The notes under the pieces were generated by a model that was not told where the DNA came from, did not search any database, and saw nothing but the letters and a program-made list of their open reading frames with translations. A stretch of DNA of 64,000 nucleotides. It comes from Serratia nevei. Lineage in GTDB: Bacteria > Pseudomonadota > Gammaproteobacteria > Enterobacterales > Enterobacteriaceae. Location: NCBI RefSeq assembly GCF_024160145.1, contig NZ_JAMYWQ010000009.1, forward strand, positions 62,001-126,000, written 5' to 3'. A program made the position numbers and the translations under genes. Shown here one piece after another: positions 28,891 to 38,797 of the stretch (position 1 is the first letter of the stretch; each line of letters starts with the position of its first letter).

Positions 28891-29217
28891 TTAATTATTG
28901 TTATCGCGAATTTCTTGCCACAGCTTGCCGCACTGGGCGTCGTAAGCCTGACCGTTACCGCTGTGCACCGCCATAATGCAGTTCTGATAATCCATCACCC
29001 GCACCGTTTCCTGCTCGGCGAACTGCTGGTGCTGTTTCTCTTGTTTCAGCACGTTCAGCACCGCCTTGCAGGGCTGCAGACGCTCCGGCGAACCTTCGGC
29101 GGTGTTGATGCAGGCGCTGTAAGCCTGTCTCAATTTGGCGTCTTCCGGCGGCGCGGCAGGTTGCGCGCAGGCGCTCAAGGCCGCAGCGGCCGCCAACATC
29201 AGCATGATTTTTTTCAT
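28891..29217 (-). CDS. chiQ: ChiQ chitosugar-induced lipoprotein
   Basis: A 108-residue predicted lipoprotein. The signal peptide [17 protein letters not shown] carries a lipobox (L-S-A-C) with lipidated Cys17, and residue +2 is Ala, which fits outer-membrane sorting. It matches E. coli ChiQ (YbfN), which is co-transcribed with chiP. Four more cysteines (Cys36, Cys50, Cys80 and Cys96 by my count) may form disulfides. The exact role is not known; assistance to the ChiP porin is the usual suggestion. It lies between chiP (46-base gap) and chb (14-base gap). Confidence 0.93.
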   Translation of the reverse strand: MKKIMLMLAAAAALSACAQPAAPPEDAKLRQAYSACINTAEGSPERLQPCKAVLNVLKQEKQHQQFAEQETVRVMDYQNCIMAVHSGNGQAYDAQCGKLWQEIRDNNN

Positions 29218-29263
29218 CGTTGAATTCCCTTAACTGCCCCCGGCGGCGAAGCCGGGGTGCACA

Positions 29264-30667
29264 TCAGAAGATGGTGAATGGCGCGATGACCATGAACTTG
29301 ACGTCTTTCTCGTCCTGGAAGATGTTGCCGTAACCGCCGCCCCAGCTCGGGATGTTGGTGTGGTTGTCATACTGAGTGTAGTGCAGCTTGATCAGGGTGC
29401 CCTTGGCGCGCCCTTCCTGAATGGTGTACATCGCGTCCAGGCTCCAGGCGCTCTCTTTCAGGCGCTGGCTCTGATCGTAGATCGGGTTGGTGCTCGGCTT
29501 GGCGTCCCAGGCGTAAACGTAGGAGCCGCCGACCGCCATGCCCGGCAGGTTCCAGTTGCTGAGGTCATACATCACGCCGGCATACACCGCTTTCTCGCCG
29601 TTGGCGTTAAAGTCGGAGCGGTTATCCCACCACACGTCCAGGCGACCGTTGGACGAGGCGTAGGTCGGGGTCATGCGCTGCAGGAAGAAGCCCTGGTTGC
29701 CTTCCGCCTTGACCATGGTGCCTTCCAGACGCCAGTTGAACTGCCCGGTGGTGTAACCGAAGGTCAGCGCCTGCAGCCAGGCCAGGCCGTCGTAGATACT
29801 GTTCGGATCGTTCTTGTTGCTGATGCGGTCTTCCGCACCGTAGAACTGGTAACTGGTGGTCAGCGGGTTGCCGAGCACATCGAATTTGTAAGACGCCTTG
29901 GTGAAGTATTGATTCACATAACCCTGCGCCTGGCCGAAGGCGGCTTCCAGCACCAGATCGTTTTTGAAATCGTACTTGGCGCCCAGCGAGTGCAGGTAGG
30001 AAACGCGGGTTTTCTTATCGTTCTGGCGGAAGTCGTCCATCTCGATATGCCACGGCGCCTTGTATTTGTCGGCCCACATGTAGGAGAAACTCAACGCGCC
30101 GGCATCGCCATAGTCAAACTTGGCACCGGCCTCGGCCCCCTGATAGGTGCCCGGCATAAAACTCCAGTGCGGCGCCAGCAGGGTTTGGCCGCTCGGCTGA
30201 ATGTAGCCGGCGCGCGCCCAGACCGGGCCGTATTTGAATTTGGCGGCGGCTTTGTACAGGCTGACGCCGCCTTTGTCACCGGAGTAATCTTCTTCGTAGG
30301 TCCGGTTTTTCGAGGAGAATGCGATCTCGTTCGGGTGGCCGCTGGCGCTGGATTCCGCCAGCTCGATGGCGGTAAAGGCACCGACGTCCAGACCGAACAT
30401 GTCCCAGGCGTAGCCCGAAGCGAAATCCAGGCTCAGGTTGGCGGTGGAGTGCGACAGGTTGGTGGTGTATTGGTTGTAATCCTTGCTGTCCGGATTGAGA
30501 TCTTTACGGTCGCGCTCACGTTGCCAGTAATAAATGCCGCCGGTCAGCGTGGAATCATCGATAAACCCTGCGGCTTTCGCCTCAGGCGCCATGGCAAACC
30601 CTGTTCCCAACAGCGCACCCGCGACTGCGAGCGCCAGCGTTTTACGCTGAGCACCGTGCGTACCCAT
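29264..30667 (-). CDS. chiP: Chitoporin ChiP (OprD family)
   Basis: Outer-membrane channel for chito-oligosaccharides, 467 residues. Signal peptide about residues 1-32 (ending MAPEAKA), then a beta-barrel with the OprD-type features [15 protein letters not shown] near the N-terminus, alternating aromatic strands and a C-terminal phenylalanine (MVIAPFTIF) needed for barrel assembly. It heads the chiP-chiQ-chb operon. The leader carries a ChiX pairing site over the ribosome-binding site, and two NagC-like operators lie further upstream, so expression needs both chitosugar (to lift ChiX) and GlcNAc-6-phosphate (to lift NagC). Confidence 0.96.
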   Translation of the reverse strand: MGTHGAQRKTLALAVAGALLGTGFAMAPEAKAAGFIDDSTLTGGIYYWQRERDRKDLNPDSKDYNQYTTNLSHSTANLSLDFASGYAWDMFGLDVGAFTAIELAESSASGHPNEIAFSSKNRTYEEDYSGDKGGVSLYKAAAKFKYGPVWARAGYIQPSGQTLLAPHWSFMPGTYQGAEAGAKFDYGDAGALSFSYMWADKYKAPWHIEMDDFRQNDKKTRVSYLHSLGAKYDFKNDLVLEAAFGQAQGYVNQYFTKASYKFDVLGNPLTTSYQFYGAEDRISNKNDPNSIYDGLAWLQALTFGYTTGQFNWRLEGTMVKAEGNQGFFLQRMTPTYASSNGRLDVWWDNRSDFNANGEKAVYAGVMYDLSNWNLPGMAVGGSYVYAWDAKPSTNPIYDQSQRLKESAWSLDAMYTIQEGRAKGTLIKLHYTQYDNHTNIPSWGGGYGNIFQDEKDVKFMVIAPFTIF

Positions 30668-30669
30668 AT

Positions 30670-30686
30670 TGAAATTCCTCTTTGAC
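30670..30686 (-). promoter_or_regulatory. ChiX small-RNA pairing site over the chiP ribosome-binding site
   Basis: The chiP leader reads GTCAAAGAGGAATTTCA just before the ATG. Its reverse complement TGAAATTCCTCTTTGAC is a stretch I recognise from the seed region of the enterobacterial sRNA ChiX (MicM). The 17-base match includes the GAGGA ribosome-binding site, so pairing would block translation. The ChiX gene itself is not in this window. Confidence 0.85.
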
Positions 30687-30813
30687 TTAACTTAAAAGTT
30701 GCAGCCGCCTGTGTTCACCACTGCCCTGCACGACTGCCAATAAAAAACCCGAACGGGTAAAAAATATTGCCGACGAGATGTTATTCCCACAGCACTAATT
30801 GCTACAGACAGAC

Positions 30814-30836
30814 TATTTTTCGCGACGCGAATTATC
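30814..30836. promoter_or_regulatory. NagC-like operator 1 upstream of chiP
   Basis: TATTTTTCGCGACGCGAATTA shows the NagC pattern: flanking A/T tracts with TTCG...CGAA arms. It lies about 150 bases upstream of the chiP start. Confidence 0.65.
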
Positions 30837-31028
30837 AAATGAAAAATGTGGAAGATTTGTCAAAGTATGACAAGGAGCACATATCGGTGAGAATTTGTTA
30901 CGCGAGTGATCATAGAGGGTGTCGAATAAAAAATTCAATTAAATCAGAATAAATAAAGATACAAGGTCAACCAGAGACGATTAATGGTTTCAGCCTGACT
31001 AAATGCGTCAGTCAGACAATAAAAAATT

Positions 31029-31040
31029 GAGAGCGCTCTC
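31029..31040. repeat. Perfect 12-bp palindrome near the upstream NagC site
   Basis: GAGAGCGCTCTC, nine bases from the second NagC-like operator. No T-run follows. It may be an operator half-pair for another regulator. Confidence 0.5.
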
Positions 31041-31048
31041 TAAATGAA

Positions 31049-31073
31049 ATTAATTCGCATCACGAATATATAA
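31049..31073. promoter_or_regulatory. NagC-like operator 2 upstream of chiP
   Basis: ATTAATTCGCATCACGAATA has TTCG and CGAA arms with A/T flanks, as in nag operators. It is about 235 bases from operator 1, near 22 helical turns, so the pair could support DNA looping. Confidence 0.6.
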
Positions 31074-31192
31074 GTAAAAATTAAGACTGATAGAGCCAAT
31101 ATAAGAAAACTTATTGGTTAATGCGTCGCCATTAATTAAACGCATCCCAGATAAAATCAGAGATGAATAGATCGCGGGCTGACCGCAGACAT

Positions 31193-31219
31193 AAAAAAAG
31201 CGCGGCTTAAGCCGCGCTG
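31193..31219 (-). terminator. Rho-independent terminator of glnS
   Basis: On the minus strand AGCGCGGC-TTAA-GCCGCGCT is followed by seven T residues, 28 bases after the glnS stop. Confidence 0.93.
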
Positions 31220-31246
31220 ATTCATTAATTTTCCAGGCCAATAAGA

Positions 31247-32911
31247 TTAGCCTTCGATTTTCGCCCAAGTGTCACGCAGACCGACGGTGCGGTTAAACAC
31301 CAAATGCTCGGCCGACGAATAACGGCTGTCGGCGCAGAAGTAGCCTTCACGCTCGAACTGATAGGCTTTCTCCGGCTGTGCGGCCGCCAAGCTCGGCTCG
31401 ACGAAGCCGTGCTTGATCACCAGCGACTCCGGGTTGATGGTGGAGAGGAAATCCTCCGCCGCGCCCGGATTAGGCACGCTGAACAGGCGATCGTACAGGC
31501 GAATTTCCGCCGGCAGCGCGTGCGCCGCGGACACCCAGTGGATCACGCCCTTCACCTTGCGGCCGTCGGCAGGATCTTTGCTCAGCGTTTCCGCATCGTA
31601 ACTACAGAAGATAGTGGTGATCTCGCCCGCTTCGTCCTTCTCGACGCGCTCGGCCTTGATCACGTACGCATTGCGCAGACGCACTTCCTTGCCCAGCACC
31701 AGACGCTTGTACTGCTTGTTGGCTTCTTCGCGGAAGTCGGCGCGATCGATATAGATCTCGCGGCTGAACGGCACTTCGCGGCTGCCCATTTCCGGCTTGT
31801 TCGGGTGGTTTGGCATGGTGACCATTTCCACCGCATCGCCCATGTTCTCGATGACGATTTTCACCGGATCCAGCACCGCCATGGCGCGCGGCGCGTTCTC
31901 GTTCAGATCGTCGCGGATGCAGGATTCCAGCGCCACCATCTCGACGTTGTTGTCTTGCTTGGTCACGCCGATGCGCAGGCAGAACTCGCGGATAGACGCG
32001 GCGGTATAACCGCGACGGCGCAGACCGGAGACGGTCGGCATGCGCGGGTCGTCCCAGCCTTCGACGATCTTCTCGGCCACCAGCTGGTGCAGCTTGCGCT
32101 TCGACATGATGGCGTATTCGAGGTTGAGACGCGAAAACTCGTACTGACGCGGGTGGCAAGGAATGGTGATGTTATCCAGCACCCAGTCATACAGACGGCG
32201 GTTATCCTGGAATTCCAGGGTGCACAGCGAATGGGTGATCCCTTCCAGCGCATCGGAAATGCAGTGGGTGAAATCGTACATCGGATAGATGCACCATTTA
32301 TTGCCGGTCTGGTGGTGTTCGGCGAACTTGATGCGGTACAGCACCGGATCGCGCATCACGATAAACGGCGAAGCCATATCGATCTTGGCGCGCAGGCAGG
32401 CGGCGCCCTCGGCGAACTCGCCGTTGCGCATCTTCTCGAACAGCGCCAGGTTCTCTTCCACGCTGCGGCCGCGGTACGGGCTGTCTTTGCCCGGCGCGGT
32501 CAGGGTGCCGCGATATTCACGGATCTGCTCCGGCGACAGCTCATCGACGTAGGCCAGGCCCTTGGTGATCAGCTCAACCGCATACTGGTGCAGCTGATCG
32601 AAATAGTCTGAGGAGTAACGAACGTTGCCGCTCCACTCAAAGCCCAGCCACTCCACGTCGTGCTTGATTGACTCCACGAACTCGATGTCTTCTTTCACCG
32701 GGTTGGTGTCATCGAAACGCAGGTTGCACTGGCCCTGATAGTCCTTGGCGATGCCGAAGTTCAGGCAGATGGACTTGGCGTGGCCGATATGCAGATAGCC
32801 GTTAGGCTCCGGCGGGAAGCGGGTATGTACCGACGTGTGTTTCCCCGACGCCAGATCTTCATCGACGATCTGACGGATAAAATTGGTTGGGCGGGCTTCA
32901 GCCTCACTCAT
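31247..32911 (-). CDS. glnS: Glutaminyl-tRNA synthetase
   Basis: Charges tRNA-Gln in the cytoplasm. It has 555 residues from the ATG giving [14 protein letters not shown] (an in-frame TTG five codons earlier is not needed). Class I signatures: the HIGH motif in [15 protein letters not shown] and the KMSKS-type motif AIMSKRKL. The C-terminal anticodon-binding beta-barrels end WAKIEG. It sits between chiP and nagE on the same strand but has its own terminator. The nagE terminator lies upstream, so it is probably an independent unit. Three tRNA-Gln genes are encoded 11 kb away. Confidence 0.97.
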   Translation of the reverse strand: MSEAEARPTNFIRQIVDEDLASGKHTSVHTRFPPEPNGYLHIGHAKSICLNFGIAKDYQGQCNLRFDDTNPVKEDIEFVESIKHDVEWLGFEWSGNVRYSSDYFDQLHQYAVELITKGLAYVDELSPEQIREYRGTLTAPGKDSPYRGRSVEENLALFEKMRNGEFAEGAACLRAKIDMASPFIVMRDPVLYRIKFAEHHQTGNKWCIYPMYDFTHCISDALEGITHSLCTLEFQDNRRLYDWVLDNITIPCHPRQYEFSRLNLEYAIMSKRKLHQLVAEKIVEGWDDPRMPTVSGLRRRGYTAASIREFCLRIGVTKQDNNVEMVALESCIRDDLNENAPRAMAVLDPVKIVIENMGDAVEMVTMPNHPNKPEMGSREVPFSREIYIDRADFREEANKQYKRLVLGKEVRLRNAYVIKAERVEKDEAGEITTIFCSYDAETLSKDPADGRKVKGVIHWVSAAHALPAEIRLYDRLFSVPNPGAAEDFLSTINPESLVIKHGFVEPSLAAAQPEKAYQFEREGYFCADSRYSSAEHLVFNRTVGLRDTWAKIEG

Positions 32912-33052
32912 TTCACTGTTCCTCAATGCAAAGCGCTACACATAACCGCCTATGATCCAACAAGCCACGTCTGGAAACAACCGTTTGTTTCACGAAAAAT
33001 GCGGCGCGTTGCACCCTCGGCGCGCAGCGCACCGCCGTGGGGCGAAACGGAA

Positions 33053-33088
33053 TAAAAAAAGCGGGAAGAGATCGCTCTCTTCCCGCCA
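33053..33088 (-). terminator. Rho-independent terminator of nagE
   Basis: On the minus strand GCGGGAAGAGA/TCTCTTCCCGC forms an 11-bp stem with a short loop, followed by seven T residues, about 65 bases after the nagE stop. Confidence 0.92.
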
Positions 33089-33152
33089 AGTCGGGGCAAA
33101 CGCCGCCATGATGCGTGGCCTGCCCCCGGGTACTACTCAGGTAAAAACGGCC

Positions 33153-35189
33153 TTACTTTTGGATCTCGTACAGCTTGGTCTGACCGGCGACCACAGAGCC
33201 GCTGGCCAGCGCCGCCAGGCCGGCGTAGTCGTCAGCGTTGCTGACCACCACCGGGCTTATCATCGAACGCGCGTTGGCGTTCAGATAATCCAGATCCAGT
33301 TGCAGAATCGGTTGACCGGCTTTCACTTCCGCGCCCTCTTCCACCAGGCGTTTGAAGCCCTGGCCTTCCAGCGCCACGGTGTCGATCCCCATGTGCACCA
33401 CGATCTCGGCGCCCTTGTCGGTTTCCAGGCAGAACGCGTGGTTGGTATTGAAGATTTTCACCACGGTGCCGTCCGCCGGCGCCACGACGATGTTGTCGGT
33501 CGGGCGAATCGCCAGGCCGTCGCCTACCGCCTTGCTGGCGAAAGCTTCGTCCGGCACCTGATCGAGCGCCACGACTTCACCGGTCACCGGCGCCACCAGC
33601 GTTTCAAACGCGGTTTTCGGTGCGTTCGGTACCGCCTGCGGTTTGGCTTCCGCAGCAGGAGCCGCCGCCGGGGCCGCCGCTGCCGCTACCGGGCCGGCTG
33701 CAATCACGTTGCGCATTGCGCTGGCAATAAGTTCGGCACGGGTGCCGACGATCACTTGCACGCTCTGCTTGTTCAGACGGATAACGCCGGATGCGCCAAG
33801 GCGTTTCGCCAATGCGTCATTCACCAGCGCAGAATCTTTCACGTTCAAACGCAGGCGGGTGATGCAGGCGTCGATGCCGGTCAGGTTGTCGGAACCGCCG
33901 ATCGCGCCGACGTAGCGACGGGCCAGCGTGGTGGTTTCGTTCTCGTCTTTACCGGCGTTGCTGTTGACATTGACGTCATAACCGTCGGTTTCGTCACCGG
34001 CAACCGCCAGCTCGCGGCCCGGGGTCATCAGGTTGAACTTATTGATGGTGAAGCGGAACACCACATAGTAGATAACGAAGAACACCAGACCTTGCGGGAT
34101 CAGCATGTACCAGTGGGTCGCCAGCGGGTTACGCACCCACAGCATCATATCCACCAGGCCGGCGCTGAAACCGAAGCCTGAAATCCAATGCATGTTAGCA
34201 GCGATGAACACCGAGATACCGGTCAACACGGCGTGGATCACGTACAGCACCGGCGCCACGAACATGAAGGAGAACTCCAACGGTTCGGTGATGCCGGTAA
34301 AGAAGGCGGCGAATGCCCCCGCCATCATGATCCCCAGCACTTTCGCCTTATTCTCAGGGCGCGCGCAGTGATAGATAGCCAGCGCTGCCCCCGGCAGACC
34401 AAACATCATGATCGGGAAGAAGCCCGCCTGATAACGGCCGGTGATGCCGACGACCGCTTTACCCGCGTCGATCGACTGCTGGCCACCGAGGAAGTTAGGG
34501 ATATCGTTGATGCCGGCCACGTCGAACCAGAACACCGAGTTTAGCGCGTGGTGCAAGCCGACCGGGATCAGCAGGCGGTTGAAGAAGGCATAGATGCCCG
34601 CGCCGACGGAGCCCAATTTCTGGATGTGTTCGCCGAAGCTCACCAGAGCGCCGAACACCACTGGCCAGACGAACATCAGGATGTAAGCGACCAGGATCAT
34701 CAGGAAGGAAATGAGGATCGGCACCAGGCGGCGGCCGCTGAAGAACGACAGCGCCTTAGGCAGTTCGACGCCGCTGAAGCGGTTGTACACTTCGGCGGAG
34801 ATGATACCCACCAGAATACCGACGAACTGGTTCTCAATCTTGCCGAACGCGGCGGGCACCTGATCGAGCGGGATCTTCTGAATCATCGACACGGCGGCCG
34901 GTGAACAGAGGGTGGTCAGCACCAGGAAACCGACGAAGCCGGTCAGTGCGGCAGAGCCGTCCTTGTCTTTGGACATGCCGTAGGCGACACCAACGGCGAA
35001 CAACACCGCCATATGATCGATAATCGCAGAGCCAGACTTAATCAATAAGGCAGCGAAAGCGTTGTCGCCGCCCCAACCAACAGGGTCAATCCAGTACCCG
35101 ACGCCCATCAAGATGGCGGCGGCGGGCAGCGTGGCGACCGGCACCATCAGCGCCCGTCCCACCTTTTGCAAATAACTAAGAATGTTCAC
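33153..35189 (-). CDS. nagE: N-acetylglucosamine-specific PTS permease EIICBA
   Basis: Imports GlcNAc and phosphorylates it to GlcNAc-6-P at the inner membrane. The 678 residues run as EIIC (about 1-390, with the substrate motif TGITEPLEF and Glu302), EIIB (about 425-495, phospho-Cys442 in IDACITRLRL), an Ala/Pro linker (about 499-523) and EIIA (about 530-678, phospho-His599 in VVHMGIDTV). It is about 30 residues longer than E. coli NagE (648), and the Ala/Pro linker is the most likely place for the excess. It is divergent from nagBACD across a region with NagC and CRP sites. Confidence 0.97.
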   Translation of the reverse strand: MNILSYLQKVGRALMVPVATLPAAAILMGVGYWIDPVGWGGDNAFAALLIKSGSAIIDHMAVLFAVGVAYGMSKDKDGSAALTGFVGFLVLTTLCSPAAVSMIQKIPLDQVPAAFGKIENQFVGILVGIISAEVYNRFSGVELPKALSFFSGRRLVPILISFLMILVAYILMFVWPVVFGALVSFGEHIQKLGSVGAGIYAFFNRLLIPVGLHHALNSVFWFDVAGINDIPNFLGGQQSIDAGKAVVGITGRYQAGFFPIMMFGLPGAALAIYHCARPENKAKVLGIMMAGAFAAFFTGITEPLEFSFMFVAPVLYVIHAVLTGISVFIAANMHWISGFGFSAGLVDMMLWVRNPLATHWYMLIPQGLVFFVIYYVVFRFTINKFNLMTPGRELAVAGDETDGYDVNVNSNAGKDENETTTLARRYVGAIGGSDNLTGIDACITRLRLNVKDSALVNDALAKRLGASGVIRLNKQSVQVIVGTRAELIASAMRNVIAAGPVAAAAAPAAAPAAEAKPQAVPNAPKTAFETLVAPVTGEVVALDQVPDEAFASKAVGDGLAIRPTDNIVVAPADGTVVKIFNTNHAFCLETDKGAEIVVHMGIDTVALEGQGFKRLVEEGAEVKAGQPILQLDLDYLNANARSMISPVVVSNADDYAGLAALASGSVVAGQTKLYEIQK

Positions 35190-35301
35190 CTTTTCCCCCT
35201 ATGTTGTCCGCGGACGGACCCTATTAGTAGTTTATTTGGAGCTCTCACTACCTTTTTAGAAACAATGCTTGGCACGTATCACTCATGCCGAGTGTAAAAA
35301 A

Positions 35302-35325
35302 TTTATTTTGTATCGCAAATTAAAA
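35302..35325. promoter_or_regulatory. NagC box on the nagE side
   Basis: TTTATTTTGTATCGCAAATT with A/T flanks resembles the high-affinity nagE operator of E. coli. It is about 115 bases upstream of the nagE start. Confidence 0.65.
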
Positions 35326-35335
35326 CCTCCCTTTT

Positions 35336-35351
35336 TGTGATAAATATCACC
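35336..35351. promoter_or_regulatory. CRP (cAMP receptor protein) site between nagE and nagB
   Basis: TGTGATAAATATCACC is a near-consensus CRP site (TGTGA-N6-TCACA), placed between the two NagC boxes. Confidence 0.8.
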
Positions 35352-35427
35352 AAAAAGTAGTCTTTCCCTCCCAGATTGCTGGCCATCACACAAAACTTAT
35401 TTTATCATTCAAAAAATCAACCGAACG

Positions 35428-35450
35428 GACGATTCACGCGAGAATCATAA
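35428..35450. promoter_or_regulatory. Putative NagC box on the nagB side
   Basis: GATTCACGCGAGAATCATAA has ATTC/GAAT arms around a CG-containing centre, about 85 bases upstream of the nagB start. The match is weaker than on the nagE side, and the spacing between boxes (about 125 bases) is longer than in E. coli. Confidence 0.4.
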
Positions 35451-35523
35451 AGCTGGGTTACGCTTAGGACTCCCGCAGGCCCGTACAGTATAGCTTTAGT
35501 TTACTTATCCCAAGAGGTGTTAG

Positions 35524-36324
35524 ATGAGACTTATCCCACTGAAAGATACCGCACAAGTCGGCAAATGGGCCGCGCGTCATATCGTTCAACGCATCAACGC
35601 ATTCAAGCCAACCGCAGAGCGCCCGTTTGTCCTCGGCCTGCCCACCGGCGGCACGCCGCTGGAAGCCTACAAACATCTGATTGCGATGCACAAAGCAGGT
35701 GAAGTAAGCTTTAAGCATGTTGTGACTTTCAACATGGACGAGTACGTTGGCCTGCCGCAGGAACACCCGGAAAGCTATCACACCTTCATGTACCGCAACT
35801 TCTTTGACCACGTTGATATCCCTCGTGAAAATATCAACCTGCTGAACGGCAACGCCGCAGATGTCGACGCCGAGTGCCGCCAGTACGAAGAAAAGATCAA
35901 ATCTTACGGCAAAATTAACCTGTTCATGGGCGGCGTGGGCATCGACGGCCATATCGCGTTCAACGAGCCAGCTTCGTCTCTGGCTTCGCGCACCCGCATC
36001 AAAACGCTGACCGAAGACACCCGCATCGCCAACTCGCGCTTCTTCGGCGGCGACGTCAGCCTGGTGCCGAAATATGCGCTGACCGTCGGCGTGGGCACGC
36101 TGCTGGACGCGGAAGAAGTGATGATCCTGGTGACCGGCCACGCCAAGGCGCAGGCGCTGGAAGCCGCGGTGGAAGGCAACATCAACCACATGTGGACCAT
36201 CAGCTGCCTGCAGCTGCACGCCAAAGCGGTGGTGGTGTGCGACGAGCCGGCCACCATGGAGCTGAAAGTCAAAACCGTTAAATATTTCCGCGAGTTAGAA
36301 GCGGAAAGCGTGAAAAGTCTTTAA
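35524..36324 (+). CDS. nagB: Glucosamine-6-phosphate deaminase
   Basis: Converts GlcN-6-P to fructose-6-P and ammonia, the last step of amino-sugar catabolism; allosterically activated by GlcNAc-6-P. It has 266 residues, as in E. coli. Catalytic residues Asp72 (NMDEYVG) and Asp141, His143 and Glu148 ([11 protein letters not shown]) are in place, with [12 protein letters not shown] for phosphate binding. An AGAGG ribosome-binding site precedes the ATG. First gene of nagBACD; nagA begins 18 bases after its stop. Confidence 0.97.
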   Translation: MRLIPLKDTAQVGKWAARHIVQRINAFKPTAERPFVLGLPTGGTPLEAYKHLIAMHKAGEVSFKHVVTFNMDEYVGLPQEHPESYHTFMYRNFFDHVDIPRENINLLNGNAADVDAECRQYEEKIKSYGKINLFMGGVGIDGHIAFNEPASSLASRTRIKTLTEDTRIANSRFFGGDVSLVPKYALTVGVGTLLDAEEVMILVTGHAKAQALEAAVEGNINHMWTISCLQLHAKAVVVCDEPATMELKVKTVKYFRELEAESVKSL

Positions 36325-36342
36325 TCTTTGCAGGGGGCTACG

Positions 36343-37482
36343 ATGTTCGCTTTAACCCACGGCCGAATCTATACCGGCCACGACGTACTTGATGACCATG
36401 CAGTCATTATCGCTAATGGGCTGATCGAGAGAGTCTGCCCGGCGGCTGAATTGCCCGCCGGCATCGAAACGCGCGACCTGGGTGGCGCCATCCTGGCCCC
36501 CGGGCTTATCGACGTGCAGTTGAACGGCTGCGGCGGCGTCCAGTTCAACGATTCGCTGGAAGCAATTTCGGAAGAAACGCTGGAGATCATGCAGCGCGCC
36601 AACGAGAAATCCGGCTGCACCAGCTATCTGCCAACGCTGATCACCAGCAGCGACGAATTCATGAAGCACAGCGTCGACGTGATGCGCGCTTATCTGAAAA
36701 AGCACCAAAACCAGGCGCTGGGCCTGCACCTGGAAGGGCCGTATCTCAGCCCGGTGAAGAAAGGCACCCATAACCCGGCGTTCATCCGCAAGCCAACCCA
36801 GGACATGATCGATTACCTGTGCGCCAACGCCGACGTGATCACCAAGGTGACGCTGGCACCGGAAATGGTTGAGCCGCACTTCATCAAGCAGCTGACCGAA
36901 GCCGGTATCGTGGTCTCCGCCGGCCACTCGAACGCCACCTACGATCAGGCGCGTACCGGTTTCGCCGCCGGTATCAGCTTCGCTACTCACCTGTACAACG
37001 CCATGCCGTATATCACCGGCCGCGAACCGGGGCTGATGGGGGCGATCTTCGATACGCCGGAGGTCTATACCGGCATCATCGCCGACGGCCATCACGTGGC
37101 CTGGGCGAGTATCCGTAACGCCAAACGCCTGAAAGGTGATAAATTGGTGTTGGTCACCGACGCGACCGCACCGGCAGGTGCAGACATTGACCAATTTATT
37201 TTCGCCGGTAAAACAATATACTATCGGGATGGGCTGTGCGTGGATGAGAACGGTACCCTGAGCGGTTCCGCGCTGACCATGATCGAAGCGGTGCAAAACA
37301 GCGTCGAGCATATCGGCATCGCGCTGGACGAAGCGCTGCGCATGGCAACGCTGTACCCGGCGCGCGCCATCGGTGTCGAGCAGCGTCTGGGCACCATCGA
37401 AGCCGGCAAGGTGGCTAACCTGACCGCCTTCACCCGTGATTTCAAGATCACCAAAACGCTCGTTAACGGTAACGAGGTTTAA
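36343..37482 (+). CDS. nagA: N-acetylglucosamine-6-phosphate deacetylase
   Basis: Removes acetate from GlcNAc-6-P to give GlcN-6-P in the cytoplasm, and so controls the level of the NagC inducer. It has 379 residues from the ATG at 36343 (GGGGG ribosome-binding site; five in-frame codons upstream are rejected). Metal and substrate motifs: [18 protein letters not shown] (Glu about 131), [30 protein letters not shown] and the catalytic Asp in [10 protein letters not shown]. It is followed by nagC after 27 bases. Confidence 0.97.
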   Translation: MFALTHGRIYTGHDVLDDHAVIIANGLIERVCPAAELPAGIETRDLGGAILAPGLIDVQLNGCGGVQFNDSLEAISEETLEIMQRANEKSGCTSYLPTLITSSDEFMKHSVDVMRAYLKKHQNQALGLHLEGPYLSPVKKGTHNPAFIRKPTQDMIDYLCANADVITKVTLAPEMVEPHFIKQLTEAGIVVSAGHSNATYDQARTGFAAGISFATHLYNAMPYITGREPGLMGAIFDTPEVYTGIIADGHHVAWASIRNAKRLKGDKLVLVTDATAPAGADIDQFIFAGKTIYYRDGLCVDENGTLSGSALTMIEAVQNSVEHIGIALDEALRMATLYPARAIGVEQRLGTIEAGKVANLTAFTRDFKITKTLVNGNEV

Positions 37483-37509
37483 TTCAATGAACAGCGAGTA
37501 ACATTATTG

Positions 37510-38730
37510 ATGAGCACTGGCGGACAAGCACAAATAGGGAACGTTGACTTAGTCAAACAACTTAACGGCGCGGCAGTTTACCGCCTGATCGACCAGCAAG
37601 GCCCGATCTCGCGCATTCAAATTGCCGAACTCAGCCAGCTTGCCCCCGCCAGCGTCACCAAAATTACTCGCCAGCTGCTGGAGCGCGGGCTGATCAAAGA
37701 AGTCGATCAGCAAGCCTCCACCGGCGGTCGCCGCGCGATCTCCATCGTGTCGGAAACCCGTCATTTCCATACCGTCGCGGTGCGTCTCGGCCGCCACGAC
37801 GCCACCATCACCCTGTATGACATGAGCGGCAAATCGCTCAGTGAAGAACACTATCCGCTGCCGGAACGCACCCAGGAAACGCTGGAGAATGCGCTGTTCG
37901 CCGCCATCACCCAATTTATCGAAGCGAACCAACGCCGCCTGCGCGAGCTGATCGCCATCGCGGTGATCCTGCCTGGCCTGGTGGATCCGGCGCTGGGCGT
38001 GGTGCGCTACATGCCGCACATCAGCGTCAGCAACTGGGCGCTGGTGGACAACCTGCAGCAGCGCTTCAACGTTACCAGCTTCGTGGGCCACGACATCCGC
38101 AGCCTGGCGCTGGCGGAGCACTACTTCGGCGCCACCCGCGACTGCGAAGACTCGATTCTGGTGCGCCTGCACCGCGGTACCGGCGCCGGCATCATCGTCA
38201 ACGGGCAGATTTTTCTCGGCAATAACGGCAACGTCGGCGAAATCGGTCATATCCAGATCGATCCGCTCGGCGAACGCTGCCACTGCGGCAACTTCGGCTG
38301 CCTGGAAACCGTGGCCGCCAACGCGGCGATCGAACAGCGCGTGCGCCAGCTGCTGAGCCAGGGCTACCCGAGCAAACTGACGCTGGAAGACTGCGGCATC
38401 AACGCCATCTGCAAGGCCGCCAACCGTGGCGATCTGCTGGCCAGCGAAGTGATCGAACACGTCGGCCGTTATCTGGGCAAGGCGGTGGCCATCGCCATCA
38501 ACCTGTTCAATCCGCAGAAGGTGGTGATCGCCGGTGAGATCACCGAAGCGGACAAGGTGCTGCTGCCGGCGATCCAGAGCTGCATCAATACCCAGGTGCT
38601 GAAAGACTTCCGCAAAAATCTGCCGGTGGTGACCTCCGAACTCAATCATCGCTCGGCGATCGGCGCTTTCGCCCTGGCCAAACGCGCGATGCTCAACGGC
38701 GTGCTCTTGCAGCGATTGCTGGAAAGCTGA
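37510..38730 (+). CDS. nagC: N-acetylglucosamine repressor NagC (ROK family)
   Basis: Represses nag and chitosugar genes and is released by GlcNAc-6-P. It has 406 residues from the ATG at 37510. The N-terminal helix-turn-helix (SRIQIAELSQLAPASVTKITRQL begins near residue 34) is followed by the ROK fold with the zinc-binding CHCGNFGCLE. Identity to E. coli NagC is very high in the recognition helix and linker (VDQQASTGGRRAIS), so it should bind the same TTCG...CGAA operators seen upstream of chiP and nagE. Confidence 0.97.
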   Translation: MSTGGQAQIGNVDLVKQLNGAAVYRLIDQQGPISRIQIAELSQLAPASVTKITRQLLERGLIKEVDQQASTGGRRAISIVSETRHFHTVAVRLGRHDATITLYDMSGKSLSEEHYPLPERTQETLENALFAAITQFIEANQRRLRELIAIAVILPGLVDPALGVVRYMPHISVSNWALVDNLQQRFNVTSFVGHDIRSLALAEHYFGATRDCEDSILVRLHRGTGAGIIVNGQIFLGNNGNVGEIGHIQIDPLGERCHCGNFGCLETVAANAAIEQRVRQLLSQGYPSKLTLEDCGINAICKAANRGDLLASEVIEHVGRYLGKAVAIAINLFNPQKVVIAGEITEADKVLLPAIQSCINTQVLKDFRKNLPVVTSELNHRSAIGAFALAKRAMLNGVLLQRLLES

Positions 38731-38797
38731 TCCGCCGCTTCTGGCAGGTGTGTTATCGTCACCCCTTGCCTGCCGTAATCATGAGAAACAGCGACAA

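Larger units (their letters stand above)
30687..31192. other. chiP-glnS intergenic region
   Basis: About 500 AT-rich bases (unlike the GC-rich genes around) between chiP and the glnS terminator, both genes on the minus strand. It contains two NagC-like operators (30814-30836 and 31049-31073), a 12-bp palindrome (31029-31040) and must contain the chiP promoter. A 61-codon plus-strand ORF at 30767-30952 has no recognisable features, and I do not call it a gene. Confidence 0.6.
35190..35523. other. nagE-nagB divergent control region
   Basis: A 334-base AT-rich gap between divergent genes. It holds two NagC-like boxes (about 35302-35325 and 35428-35450) flanking a CRP site (35336-35351). The E. 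coli region has the same plan, where NagC bound to both boxes forms a repression loop and CRP activates both promoters. Confidence 0.75.

Noticed and set aside
30767-30952. 61-codon plus-strand ORF in the chiP-glnS gap
   Set aside because: No clear ribosome-binding site, no hydrophobic or family pattern, and it runs through a NagC-like operator; more likely noncoding regulatory DNA.
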